Shown one piece after another: positions 1-6,648 of a stretch of DNA of 16,740 nt. The number at the start of each line of letters is the position of its first letter. Within the stretch, counting starts at the first letter, position 1. The notes below the pieces were generated by a model. That model worked only from the letters and a program-made list of their open reading frames with translations, made no database searches and was not told the origin of the DNA. The position numbers and the translations under genes were made by a program. The DNA comes from Gammaproteobacteria bacterium (lineage in GTDB: Bacteria > Pseudomonadota > Gammaproteobacteria > UBA9214): positions 1 to 16,740 of the forward strand of contig JAOULY010000011.1 in the NCBI GenBank assembly GCA_029881775.1, read 5' to 3'.

Positions 1-15
1 TTTTCCCGGGCGTTA

Positions 16-786
16 TCAGGCAGCCTCATCTTCCTTGGGTGTTAAACGCTGGTTACCCGGCAGGTAGGTTTTCAGCAGGTCTTCCACCACGCGCGGGTTG
101 ATCCCGGCCTGGATGGATGATATTCCTTCCAGTATCAGTGATTTCGTAATGCGTTCATGCTTGCTGCGCAATGCCAGCTTGTCGGCAATCGGCAGCGCAA
201 ATACGTTGGCTATAACGGCACCGTACAACGTGGTCAGCAAGGCAACCGCCATGGCCGGACCCAGCGCCTTGGGATCGCTCATGTTGGCCATCATCTGCAC
301 CAGGCCAATCAGTGTACCGATCATGCCCATGGCCGGCGCCACGTCACCGATCGATTTAAAAATACCCTGGCCTTCCTCGTGGCGCTCGATGGTCAGGTTG
401 ATATCGTTGGACAACATCTTCCTGACAAACTGTTCGTCGTTACCATCGACGATCAGCATGACACCACGCCTGAGGAACTCATTCTCGATCTCGACCTGCT
501 CAAGACCCAGTACGCCTTCCTTGCGGGCGATATTGGACAGCTCGACGCATTTGGCAATCAGGTCTTTCGGCGTTTGTGCCTTGTTAAGGAAGGCCTTGCC
601 GGCCGCCTTCATGGCATGCGCGGCAACGGTCAGGGGGTATTTCATCAGCACCACGGTCAGGGTGCCGGCTACCACGATCATCAGGCCCGGTGCGTTTACG
701 AATATGTCGATACTGCCACCCATGAGGATGGCGGTCAGAATGGCGGCGACCGTACCAATCAACCCGATCAAGGTTGCGAGATCCAT
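16..786 (-). CDS. pomA: Flagellar motor stator protein, PomA/MotA family
   Basis: This 256-residue inner-membrane protein is the A subunit of the ion-driven stator that turns the flagellum. Four hydrophobic segments are visible at about residues 4-24, 28-50, 150-172 and 180-203, with a large cytoplasmic loop between the second and third. The loop carries R88, E96 and E99, matching the charged rotor-contact residues of Vibrio PomA. The third segment has the family stretch GDVAPAMGMIGT (147-158) and the fourth has ALLTTLYGA. T158 and T186 fall at the positions studied in sodium-type PomA, so I favour PomA over E. coli-type MotA, but ion choice cannot be settled without the B subunit. The start is supported by AAGGAG 11 bases upstream of ATG. 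A sigma-28-type promoter lies about 115 bases upstream. The partner motB/pomB should follow directly but lies outside the window. The family call is firm; the symbol is less so. Confidence 0.95.
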   Translation of the reverse strand: MDLATLIGLIGTVAAILTAILMGGSIDIFVNAPGLMIVVAGTLTVVLMKYPLTVAAHAMKAAGKAFLNKAQTPKDLIAKCVELSNIARKEGVLGLEQVEIENEFLRRGVMLIVDGNDEQFVRKMLSNDINLTIERHEEGQGIFKSIGDVAPAMGMIGTLIGLVQMMANMSDPKALGPAMAVALLTTLYGAVIANVFALPIADKLALRSKHERITKSLILEGISSIQAGINPRVVEDLLKTYLPGNQRLTPKEDEAA

Positions 787-900
787 CTGCTGTGCTACTC
801 CTTAGCTGCGCCTGCCACACCGAGAGGGGGTGGTCACGTGCTCTCCCTGAGCCTGTCCGGTGGAACACGCCGGGTAGCGGGTATTCCTCCAATAGAAGGT

Positions 901-927
901 TAGTCGGTCATAAGCGATGAAACTTTA
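901..927 (-). promoter_or_regulatory. Sigma-28 (FliA) type promoter for motA/pomA
   Basis: On the minus strand the sequence reads TAAAGTTT, an 11-base spacer, then ACCGACTA. The first box is an exact match to the enterobacterial sigma-28 -35 consensus TAAAGTTT and the spacing is exactly the canonical 11. The second box matches GCCGATAA at 5 of 8 positions, including the CCGA core. It points at motA, with a leader of roughly 100 bases. Stator genes are classic late, FliA-dependent genes, which agrees with this reading. It is a visual motif call. Confidence 0.65.
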
Positions 928-1268
928 TCTATATATACACTGTGGCGTGCACGGGCCACGCAAGGGGCAGGCAGCCATTTGGCCTCACGGCCATCATGTT
1001 TCTACCGGCACACAGGTCATGGCGTGCGGACGGCTTAGTCACAGCGTCAGAAACCGGGTTTCCACAAGAATCAATCCGTTAGACATGCAAATGCCGATAG
1101 TCAATTTTATGACGATCGGGGTTCTCACCCGCCAGCACGGGTGCCTGCCTGGACATAAGCCGGCACAATAAAACCATTGATATATATGCCGACAGTCATG
1201 CGTATATGCAGGCCTGCCAGGCCAGCCACGCAGCAGCATTTCACACGGCGGCAGCGTATGCGGGGTGA
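928..1268. other. Intergenic stretch without a convincing gene
   Basis: About 340 bases lie between the motA promoter and the end of the aldehyde dehydrogenase remnant. Short open frames exist on both strands (for example 917-1171 plus and 1039-1239 minus), but their translations show no family resemblance, no good ribosome-binding site and irregular composition. The only notable signal is a plus-strand sigma-28-like sequence at 1169-1195, listed separately. The stretch may be eroded coding DNA from the same decayed island. Confidence 0.5.
1169..1195 (+). promoter_or_regulatory. Sigma-28-like sequence, target unclear
   Basis: The plus strand reads TAAAACCA, 11 bases, then GCCGACAG. This keeps the TAAA of the -35 box, the canonical spacing and 6 of 8 bases of the GCCGATAA -10 box. 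No convincing gene follows: it would read antisense into the aldehyde dehydrogenase remnant, through a 66-codon frame (1177-1377) that does not look real. It may be a relic of a lost late gene or a chance match. Confidence 0.3.
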
Positions 1269-2086
1269 CTACCCGTCATTCCGGTGCACACCCGCACGGC
1301 GCCAGCGAGCGTCGCCGCTGACTGCAGAGTGCCGGAGGCCGGCAAACGGCATCCAGTCGACGCGAAACGCGGTGTGATCGTTGATCATGACCGCGCCGGC
1401 ATCCAGCCTGCGATAAAATCCGACCCGCGGGTCGGTAACCAGTTGCGAGGCGACGGCCAGGTCGGACACGACCAGCGCCTGGCACCAGGCCTCCGGCAAC
1501 CCGGCGTCGCGCAACAGTTGCACAAAGCGGAAACACGACAGTGGCGTGTCCTCCGCCGGCTTGACGATCACCGGGCAACCGGCTGCGATTGCCGGTCCCA
1601 CCTGGCGTACGATCAGGTTAAGGGGATGATTGAAGGCACTGACGGCAACGACCACGCCGATGGGTTCCCGGTGCGTCATCGCCAGCGTCCACTGGACGCC
1701 GCGTTGATGCCCATGGGAATCTCGCGCCCGGCGTCATTGCGCAGGCACTCGATACAACCGTGCACGCCATCAATGGCGCGATCAACCTCAACCAGCGAAT
1801 CAGGCAGCGGCCTGCCACCCTCGCGTGCCGCCTCCAGCGCCAGTGTTTCGCGCTGCGCCTGCATCAGGTCCGCGGTCTTCTGCAAAATACCTATACGTTC
1901 CGCCGGCGACAACCAGGCATCACGATCCCGGTAAAGTGCATAGGCAGTCGTCAGCGCCTGTTCGACGGCCGCGCTATCGGCCGTTTCGGCCGTGGCAATC
2001 GTGCTGTTGTCCCAGGGGGCGTGTATTTCAAGCGGCGCCGATGATGACGTGACACCGGGGATCATGAGTTTGAAATGTTCCGGCAT
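1269..2086 (-). pseudogene. Aldehyde dehydrogenase remnant, frameshifted and internally deleted
   Basis: Two adjacent minus-strand frames together read as one NAD(P)-dependent aldehyde dehydrogenase. The first (2086-1676) begins with an ATG behind AGAGGG and carries the N-terminal cofactor-domain region. The second (from 1679) continues with SAFNHPLNLI and VIVKPAEDTPLS, the family's substrate and cofactor-site motifs. The frame offset corresponds to loss of one base (or gain of two) near 1676-1690. After VTDPRVGF the sequence jumps directly to RRLDAGAVMINDHTAFRVDWMPFAGLRHS, which belongs near the C terminus of the family. Roughly 200 or more residues, including the catalytic glutamate and cysteine region, are missing, with the junction at about 1414-1419. 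The last residues to the stop no longer resemble the family. The protein cannot be active. It probably once formed an operon with the acetolactate-synthase-like remnant upstream. Confidence 0.85.
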
Positions 2087-2110
2087 GGTCGCCCTCTCGT
2101 CCTGAATAAT

Positions 2111-2560
2111 TTACTGTAGGAGCGCACGCTGTGCGCGAATTGAATTGTACCGGACTGATTCGCGCACAGCGTGCGCTCCTACAGCGACAGGGTGTCGGTG
2201 CCAGCCGAACGCCTGCGCCAGTTGCATCCAGTCGGGGTTGCCGAACGCCAGGTCTGTGTGTCTGCCGAACTCGTTTTCCTGCTTCCGGGCGATCAGGCCA
2301 CAGGCATTGTCTTCCCACACCATGACCGTGATATCGGAGTTCAGGCGGCGCGCAGTCTCCATATTCTGCACGTTCATCATAAAGCCGGCGTCACCGCCTA
2401 TCGCCATGACCTTGCGCTTGGGAAAAACAAGGTTGGCAGCGATCACGCCGGGCAAAGCGAATCCCAGGGAACAGAAACCATTCGGGATCAGGCAGGTATT
2501 CGGTCCATGGCACCGATAATAGCGGGCAATCCACATCCTGTGCGCGCCCACGGCAGACAA
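2111..2560 (-). pseudogene. Acetolactate synthase-like (TPP enzyme) C-terminal fragment
   Basis: The translation matches the C-terminal thiamine-diphosphate domain of acetolactate synthase and its relatives. VGAHRMWIARYY, NGFCSLGFALPG, the cofactor/metal motif region GGDAGFMMNVQNMETARRL and the later VMVWEDNACGL are all recognisable in order. Intact enzymes of this family are about 550 residues. Here the N-terminal two domains are absent: an in-frame stop lies at 2606-2608, and only TTG/CTG codons are available as starts. Homology also ends at about 2190, and the final residues are read through the right arm of the REP pair, so the C terminus is lost too. The fragment lies immediately upstream of, and in the same direction as, the aldehyde dehydrogenase remnant. 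It is non-functional, a relic of a two-gene metabolic operon. Confidence 0.85.
2114..2184. repeat. REP pair (REPIN-like inverted repeat)
   Basis: Two 27-base arms, 2114-2140 and 2158-2184, are perfect reverse complements separated by 17 bases. Each arm starts at its outer end with CTGTAGGAGCGCACGC and contains its own internal hairpin, GCGCAC-gct-GTGCGC. This arrangement (short palindromes with a conserved GTAGGAGC head, paired head-out) is that of repetitive extragenic palindromes mobilised by RAYT (Y1 REP-associated) transposases in gammaproteobacteria. No RAYT gene and no second copy is visible in this window. The element separates the acetolactate-synthase-like fragment from the aldehyde dehydrogenase remnant, at the point where the former's homology stops. 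Confidence 0.85.
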
Positions 2561-2674
2561 ACAACCCTTCGCCAGGCCCCCTTGAAGTAAATTAACCGGC
2601 AGCGCTCATTATGCGGAGGCAAAAATTCCGACCGCAGCTTACCCTGCATTCATTGTGACAGCCTTGTGCAGGTC

Positions 2675-4258
2675 TCACGCCGCAGGGGAAGATGCGCCAG
2701 CAACAGATTGTTGCTCCATTTCACTGCTATAGATAGCGTAACGGTTGCGTCCCGATTCCTTGGCGACGTACAAGGCCTTGTCAGCAGCGGCAATGATTTC
2801 AGCTTCGCTCTTGAACTCAGCACCATCACCGAGCACAGCAATGCCCAGCGATGCAGTAACGGTTATTTCCTTACCGCCACTCACCACATGGGTGATATCC
2901 CGGAACATTTTTACCAGTCGCTCCGCCATGATAATCGCCGTCTCGGTTCCCTGGCCCGGAGCGACCACGATAAACTCCTCGCCACCGAAGCGGGCAACGA
3001 CATCCTCTTCACGCGTGCCATCGATCAGCGCCCGTGCAGCGCGCTGCAGGACCAGGTCACCTGCCTGGTGTCCGTAGGTATCATTTACTTTCTTGAAATG
3101 ATCCAGATCGACGAACATGACAATAATCGGCCAGCCACGATCCCTGGCCATAGCAAATTCCTTTTCCAGACACTCGTCAAGGTAGGCGCGGTTAAACAGA
3201 CCCGTCAGCCCGTCGCGACGGGATTTTTCCTCAAGCAGCTGCGTCTTCGACTCCAGCATCTCGGCGGTCGCCTGCAATTTCTGCGTCTTTTGCAGGCTTT
3301 CCAGGTTCTTGATAATCAGTGCTTCCTTGGCGCGATCAAGCAGGGAATCGGAGAAACTGTAATCGCTCAGGTCTGTTTCAAACAGCTCCTCTGCTTCACG
3401 CAGATCGACGTTCAGCGATTCCATCATGGAATCGAATTCATCGTCATTTACTCCAAGACGCGACTTGATCAGGTCAGCAACAATATGGATGTCATGGCGT
3501 TCATCCCGGGCATTCACGCCGTCGGCCAGCGGCCCGGACAATGAAATACAGTTAACGAATGACTGGTGCCTGTCGTCTTCAGGCACCGGCTGCATATCAT
3601 GGCTGTTAATAATACTGTCTACCAGGTACTCCGGCATGCCCCACTTCATAAGGATCCAGCCGCCTATCGCAGCATGATCCGCACCCAGCTTTTCCTGCTC
3701 GCCCGCAGCCAGGCTGACATGATCATGCTGATCAACACCCAGGGTCTTATAGAATTCAGGGTCCATCTTGTCGATTACCAGCATACCGATATCCTGCAAC
3801 AGGCCTGCCAGGAACAGCTCTTCGCCCTTGCGCAGACTTATCGCCATACCCAGACGACGGCAACACGTAGCTGCCGCCAGCGAGCGATGCCAGTAGGCGT
3901 TATAGTTGAATCCCTGTGACGCGTTGTTATTCATACTGGCCGCCAGCGAAAAGCTCAGCGCCAGTGTCAGGGTGCCATTAAGTCCCAGCAGGGTGATGGC
4001 CTGGTGCAAATTCTCTGTCTTGCGTCGCAATGCATAGATTGGCGAATTCGATATGCGCATGATCTTGGCTGTCAGCGCCGGATCCATGCTGATGACATCG
4101 GCGACTTTACCGATATCCACATTCGGGTCGTTTGACAGGTCGATAATGCGCATGGCAACGACCGGTGGACTTGGCAGGTTGGTACACTGCTCCAGACGAT
4201 TCAGCAGCTTGCTGTCAATCTGTAGCTGGCTGGCTGTTCTTTCCATGCTGTCAGTCAT
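2675..4258 (-). CDS. HDOD-GGDEF protein, predicted diguanylate cyclase
   Basis: This 527-residue soluble protein combines an HDOD domain (about residues 18-220, with LPSPPVVAMRII and LLGLNGTLTLALSFS) with a C-terminal GGDEF domain (about 345-515). The GGDEF active-site motif is intact as GGEEF (425-429). An inhibitory-site RxxD (416-419) lies five residues ahead, so the enzyme is predicted to make cyclic di-GMP with product inhibition. A charged, probably helical linker (about 310-345) joins the domains. There are no membrane segments or signal peptide. HDOD domains act as signalling or protein-interaction modules; the domain's input here is unknown. I chose the ATG at 4258 because GGAG lies six bases upstream; two earlier in-frame ATGs (4288, 4270) lack such a site. 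Its position among motility genes suggests a role in the motile-sessile switch, which is inference. Confidence 0.9.
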   Translation of the reverse strand: MTDSMERTASQLQIDSKLLNRLEQCTNLPSPPVVAMRIIDLSNDPNVDIGKVADVISMDPALTAKIMRISNSPIYALRRKTENLHQAITLLGLNGTLTLALSFSLAASMNNNASQGFNYNAYWHRSLAAATCCRRLGMAISLRKGEELFLAGLLQDIGMLVIDKMDPEFYKTLGVDQHDHVSLAAGEQEKLGADHAAIGGWILMKWGMPEYLVDSIINSHDMQPVPEDDRHQSFVNCISLSGPLADGVNARDERHDIHIVADLIKSRLGVNDDEFDSMMESLNVDLREAEELFETDLSDYSFSDSLLDRAKEALIIKNLESLQKTQKLQATAEMLESKTQLLEEKSRRDGLTGLFNRAYLDECLEKEFAMARDRGWPIIVMFVDLDHFKKVNDTYGHQAGDLVLQRAARALIDGTREEDVVARFGGEEFIVVAPGQGTETAIIMAERLVKMFRDITHVVSGGKEITVTASLGIAVLGDGAEFKSEAEIIAAADKALYVAKESGRNRYAIYSSEMEQQSVAGASSPAA

Positions 4259-4368
4259 TTCCCGCTCCATTGGGCTTGTCAGGTACATCCATATACAGGC
4301 GGCATTCAGTACTCCTGATGGATTGCACGATTGCGATATTCGCCTGCAATCCCACCGCTACTCTCAAT

Positions 4369-4395
4369 ATATCGTCAGCATTAATAAGTAATTAA
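4369..4395 (-). promoter_or_regulatory. Possible sigma-28-like promoter for the HDOD-GGDEF gene
   Basis: On the minus strand TTAATTAC is followed by an 11-base spacer and GACGATAT. The second box matches GCCGATAA at 6 of 8 positions and the spacing is canonical, but the first box matches TAAAGTTT at only 4 of 8. It would give a leader of about 100 bases, similar to that proposed for motA. This is a weak call. Confidence 0.3.
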
Positions 4396-4405
4396 GCGTT
4401 AATTA
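4389..4405. repeat. AT-rich palindrome TAATTAA-gcg-TTAATTA
   Basis: Seven-base perfect arms flank a three-base centre in the gap between the SPOR gene and the HDOD-GGDEF gene. It overlaps the -35 side of the possible promoter for the latter and could be a binding site for a dimeric regulator. There is no uridine run, so it is not a standard terminator. Its low GC content stands out from the surroundings. Confidence 0.35.
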
Positions 4406-4430
4406 TTTCTTTGCACCAGGCCGTTTGCGC

Positions 4431-5480
4431 TCAGCGCCTGCTGGCCCAGGCCCCCTTGATGCCGGCCTTTTCGGCCAGCCCTGCCGCATAACGGCTGGCC
4501 TCACCCCCGGTCGCGAATCCTGTCACACGCAGCCGGTAGCGCGGCCCGCCTGAGCCCGCTATTTCCTGCAGTTCCGTGTGAACATCCTTGCCCTGCAGTT
4601 TCGCTTGCAGCCTTTCGATCGCCGCCTGTTGCGATGAAGACGCCACGTTAACAACCCAGTCAGCCTGCGCTGACGTCATGGCGGCCGGCTTTTCAGCCAC
4701 CTTCTCCGACACTGATGCAGTGACGACCGGCTTTACAGTGACCTTTTCCCGCGACTTGCCGATAGCAGCGGGCTGTTCCCCCGCCAGGCCCATGCCGACC
4801 TGCTGCTGCAGGCCTGACAACTGTGTTTCCATGGCCTCGAGTTGCAGGAACTGTTCCGCCTGTTGCGTAACGCTGTCGGCAACCCGCTCTACCCGTTCAC
4901 TTTCCATGCGCGAATCCAGCGTGGCAAGCGCCTGAGAAAGCGCGTCGAGACGGGCAATAATCTGCTGTTGCCGCCGCTCCACGGCGGCGAGACCCGCTGC
5001 CCCTGCCTGTGGCATGTCCGCCACTGCCGCAGGACTGCCGGCAATCAGTGCGTCGATCTGTCCACGCCACAGCGACAACCGTTCCCGGATACCTGTCCCG
5101 ACCGCCGCGACACCATCGAACGTTCCAGCAGGAATTTCGGCAAGGTGCAGTCCCCGTTCGTCAACTGCGGGATAACGTCCCGCCGTTATCAGGGCAGCGG
5201 CAGCGGCCAGCACTACGAGCAATACAATGGTTATTACTTTCTTCATGACGGTTGCACCCGGCAGGGCGCGCACCCGCCTGTCAGTGGCGGCCGACCCGCT
5301 GCCTGCACTCACCTCGTCATGATCATCAAGGCAGGACACTGCCGGGTCGTCGACAATTGATGGCCCGTCGTCCCGTATCAGGCTCACGACACTGCTCAGG
5401 TTCCTGTTTTGACGGGCCGAAGTAGCCCCGCCCACCTGCTCATCAGTCTCTCGAAGCGGAAAATGGTTTTCAGCAATCAT
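4431..5480 (-). CDS. Single-pass membrane protein with C-terminal SPOR domain
   Basis: The 349-residue protein has an acidic, probably disordered cytoplasmic N terminus (about 1-78), one membrane segment (about 82-100, after MKK), a periplasmic region rich in helix-forming residues and likely coiled coil (about 164-230), a variable linker, and a C-terminal SPOR domain (about 273-349, starting ADWVVNVAS and containing YRLRVTGFATGGEA). SPOR domains bind peptidoglycan lacking stem peptides, typically at division sites, so the protein should link the inner membrane to the cell wall. The ATG at 5480 is preceded by AGAGGAG at seven bases, which favours it over the ATG at 5537. It sits 277 bases after flhG, divergent from a small sigma-28-linked gene. 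A role at the flagellated pole is possible but unproven. No specific gene name can be given. Confidence 0.85.
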   Translation of the reverse strand: MIAENHFPLRETDEQVGGATSARQNRNLSSVVSLIRDDGPSIVDDPAVSCLDDHDEVSAGSGSAATDRRVRALPGATVMKKVITIVLLVVLAAAAALITAGRYPAVDERGLHLAEIPAGTFDGVAAVGTGIRERLSLWRGQIDALIAGSPAAVADMPQAGAAGLAAVERRQQQIIARLDALSQALATLDSRMESERVERVADSVTQQAEQFLQLEAMETQLSGLQQQVGMGLAGEQPAAIGKSREKVTVKPVVTASVSEKVAEKPAAMTSAQADWVVNVASSSQQAAIERLQAKLQGKDVHTELQEIAGSGGPRYRLRVTGFATGGEASRYAAGLAEKAGIKGAWASRR

Positions 5481-5506
5481 AAATTTTCTCCTCTGCCCGC
5501 CGATAT
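5480..5506 (+). promoter_or_regulatory. Near-consensus sigma-28 (FliA) promoter
   Basis: The plus strand reads TAAATTTT, exactly 11 bases, then GCCGATAT. Each box matches the sigma-28 consensus (TAAAGTTT and GCCGATAA) at 7 of 8 positions. Transcription should start near 5513 and run into the 59-codon gene at 5541. The -35 box touches the start codon of the oppositely oriented SPOR gene, so the two transcription units are closely interleaved. Confidence 0.75.
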
Positions 5507-5540
5507 ATAAGTCATGGGATAGCCTGATCGAGACCACACC

Positions 5541-5720
5541 ATGGGATCATTCGACAGAATTAGCCAACTGCCCCCCACCCCGCATATCCGGCCGCGGACA
5601 CAGTCGCTGCCAACGCGTAAACCGCGCGAACGCAAACCGGACCCGCGCGCAAAACGGCAACCCGCACACGAGCACGAGGATACGGACAGCGGGTTACCGC
5701 ATATTGACGAATACGCCTGA
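5541..5720 (+). CDS. Small proline/arginine-rich protein, 59 aa, probable late flagellar gene
   Basis: This small frame runs from ATG to TGA, opposite to all its neighbours, between the SPOR gene and the end of flhG. The protein is highly polar with no membrane segment. Its N-terminal half is rich in proline and basic residues (QLPPTPHIRPR, then LPTRKPRERKPDPRAKR at 23-39). Its last 16 residues are acidic and end in LPHIDEYA. It is probably disordered, with a basic-to-acidic charge switch. I do not recognise a family; it shows no visible FlgM-like helices. The case for a real gene rests on the near-consensus sigma-28 promoter 35 bases upstream, a plausible sequence with a distinct tail, an in-frame stop at 5520 that fixes the start, and placement in an otherwise empty 277-base gap. 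The ribosome-binding site is weak (a GAG about nine bases upstream). It could be a structural or regulatory accessory of the late flagellar regulon. Confidence 0.65.
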   Translation: MGSFDRISQLPPTPHIRPRTQSLPTRKPRERKPDPRAKRQPAHEHEDTDSGLPHIDEYA

Positions 5721-5757
5721 ACTGTTGCTGCTTCTTTAACCGGCCTGGTCTCCATCG

Positions 5758-6648
5758 TTACACCATGCATCCGGACATAACGCGCCCGGAATTAATCAGC
5801 CGCTCGACGAAGAATTCGACCTGCCCGCTGGCAAGCCGTGGTAATGGCCAGCGGTCCGCCTTGTCGGCTATTTTCCTGAACGCCAGCGCCGAACGGCTGC
5901 GGGGAAACGCCTCGACCACGGCCTGCTGACGCTGAATGGCCTTGCGCAGATAATCGTCGTGGGGGATCGCCCCCATGAATCCCAGCGTGACATCGAGAAA
6001 ACGCTGCGTCACGCGTGAGAGCTTTTCATACAGCTGGCGACCTTCATGCGCGGTGGACGTCATGTTCGCCAGTATGTGGAAACGGTCAACACCGTGATAA
6101 CGGTGCAACACCTTGATCAGGGCATAGGCATCCGTCAGCGAGGCCGGCTCGTCGCACACCACCACGATGACCTCGTGCGAGGCGCGTGCAAAGGTCACCA
6201 CGCTGTCAGATATGCCGGCGGCGTTATCGACCAGCAGCACATCAACATCATGCGTCAACTCGCCAAACGCACGAATCAGGCCGGCCTGCCCGGCGCCTGA
6301 CAGGTTGAGCATATTGTGCTGCCCGGAAGCCGACGGCACGATACGGATACCGGCCGGCCCCTCGATAATCACATCTTCCAGCGCCGCCTCACCGGCGATA
6401 ACGTGTGAAAGATTCTGCCGTGCATTCAGTCCCAGCATGACATCTATGTTGGCCAGGCCCAGGTCGGCATCGAGCAACATGACCTTCTTGCCCTGTCGCG
6501 CCAGCATAATCGCCAGGTTCATTGTCACGGTGGTCTTGCCAACGCCACCCTTGCCACTGGCAACCGCCATTACCTTTACGGGATGAAACCCTGACATCCG
6601 GCGCAACCCTGCCGCCTGGTCAGTCGCTTCAGACGTGCTGCTGCGCAT
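5758..6648 (-). CDS. flhG: Flagellum number regulator FlhG (FleN), MinD-like ATPase
   Basis: This 296-residue ParA/MinD-family ATPase limits the number of polar flagella, working with FlhF and, in many gammaproteobacteria, restraining the master activator FleQ. Near the N terminus is DQAAGLR (10-16), matching the DQAxxLR motif by which FlhG stimulates the FlhF GTPase. The deviant Walker A motif KGGVGKTT follows (33-40), then LLDADLGLANID (58-69) and LLVDNAAGIS (138-147). In place of DTGAG the last has DNAAG, a common FlhG variation. The C-terminal part should form the membrane-binding helix. The gene overlaps flhF by about 20 bases, so the two are translationally linked. I prefer the ATG at 6648, eight bases after GGAGG, over the one at 6654, which is too close to it. 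In many relatives fliA comes next; it is missing here. Confidence 0.95.
   Translation of the reverse strand: MRSSTSEATDQAAGLRRMSGFHPVKVMAVASGKGGVGKTTVTMNLAIMLARQGKKVMLLDADLGLANIDVMLGLNARQNLSHVIAGEAALEDVIIEGPAGIRIVPSASGQHNMLNLSGAGQAGLIRAFGELTHDVDVLLVDNAAGISDSVVTFARASHEVIVVVCDEPASLTDAYALIKVLHRYHGVDRFHILANMTSTAHEGRQLYEKLSRVTQRFLDVTLGFMGAIPHDDYLRKAIQRQQAVVEAFPRSRSALAFRKIADKADRWPLPRLASGQVEFFVERLINSGRVMSGCMV

Noticed and set aside
157..903. 248-codon plus-strand open frame
   Set aside because: Antisense to motA/pomA; its composition is typical of a reverse-strand shadow and its end runs into the motA leader.
917..1171. 84-codon plus-strand open frame in the gene-poor region
   Set aside because: No ribosome-binding site, overlaps the motA promoter, and no protein-like domain pattern.
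2666..3544. 292-codon plus-strand open frame
   Set aside because: It lies entirely antisense to the well-supported HDOD-GGDEF gene, has no family resemblance and reflects the codon bias of the real gene.
5477..5770. 97-codon minus-strand open frame between flhG and the SPOR gene
   Set aside because: Rich in cysteine, serine, arginine and glycine, overlaps both flanking genes, and lies opposite the better-supported 59-aa gene with its sigma-28 promoter.
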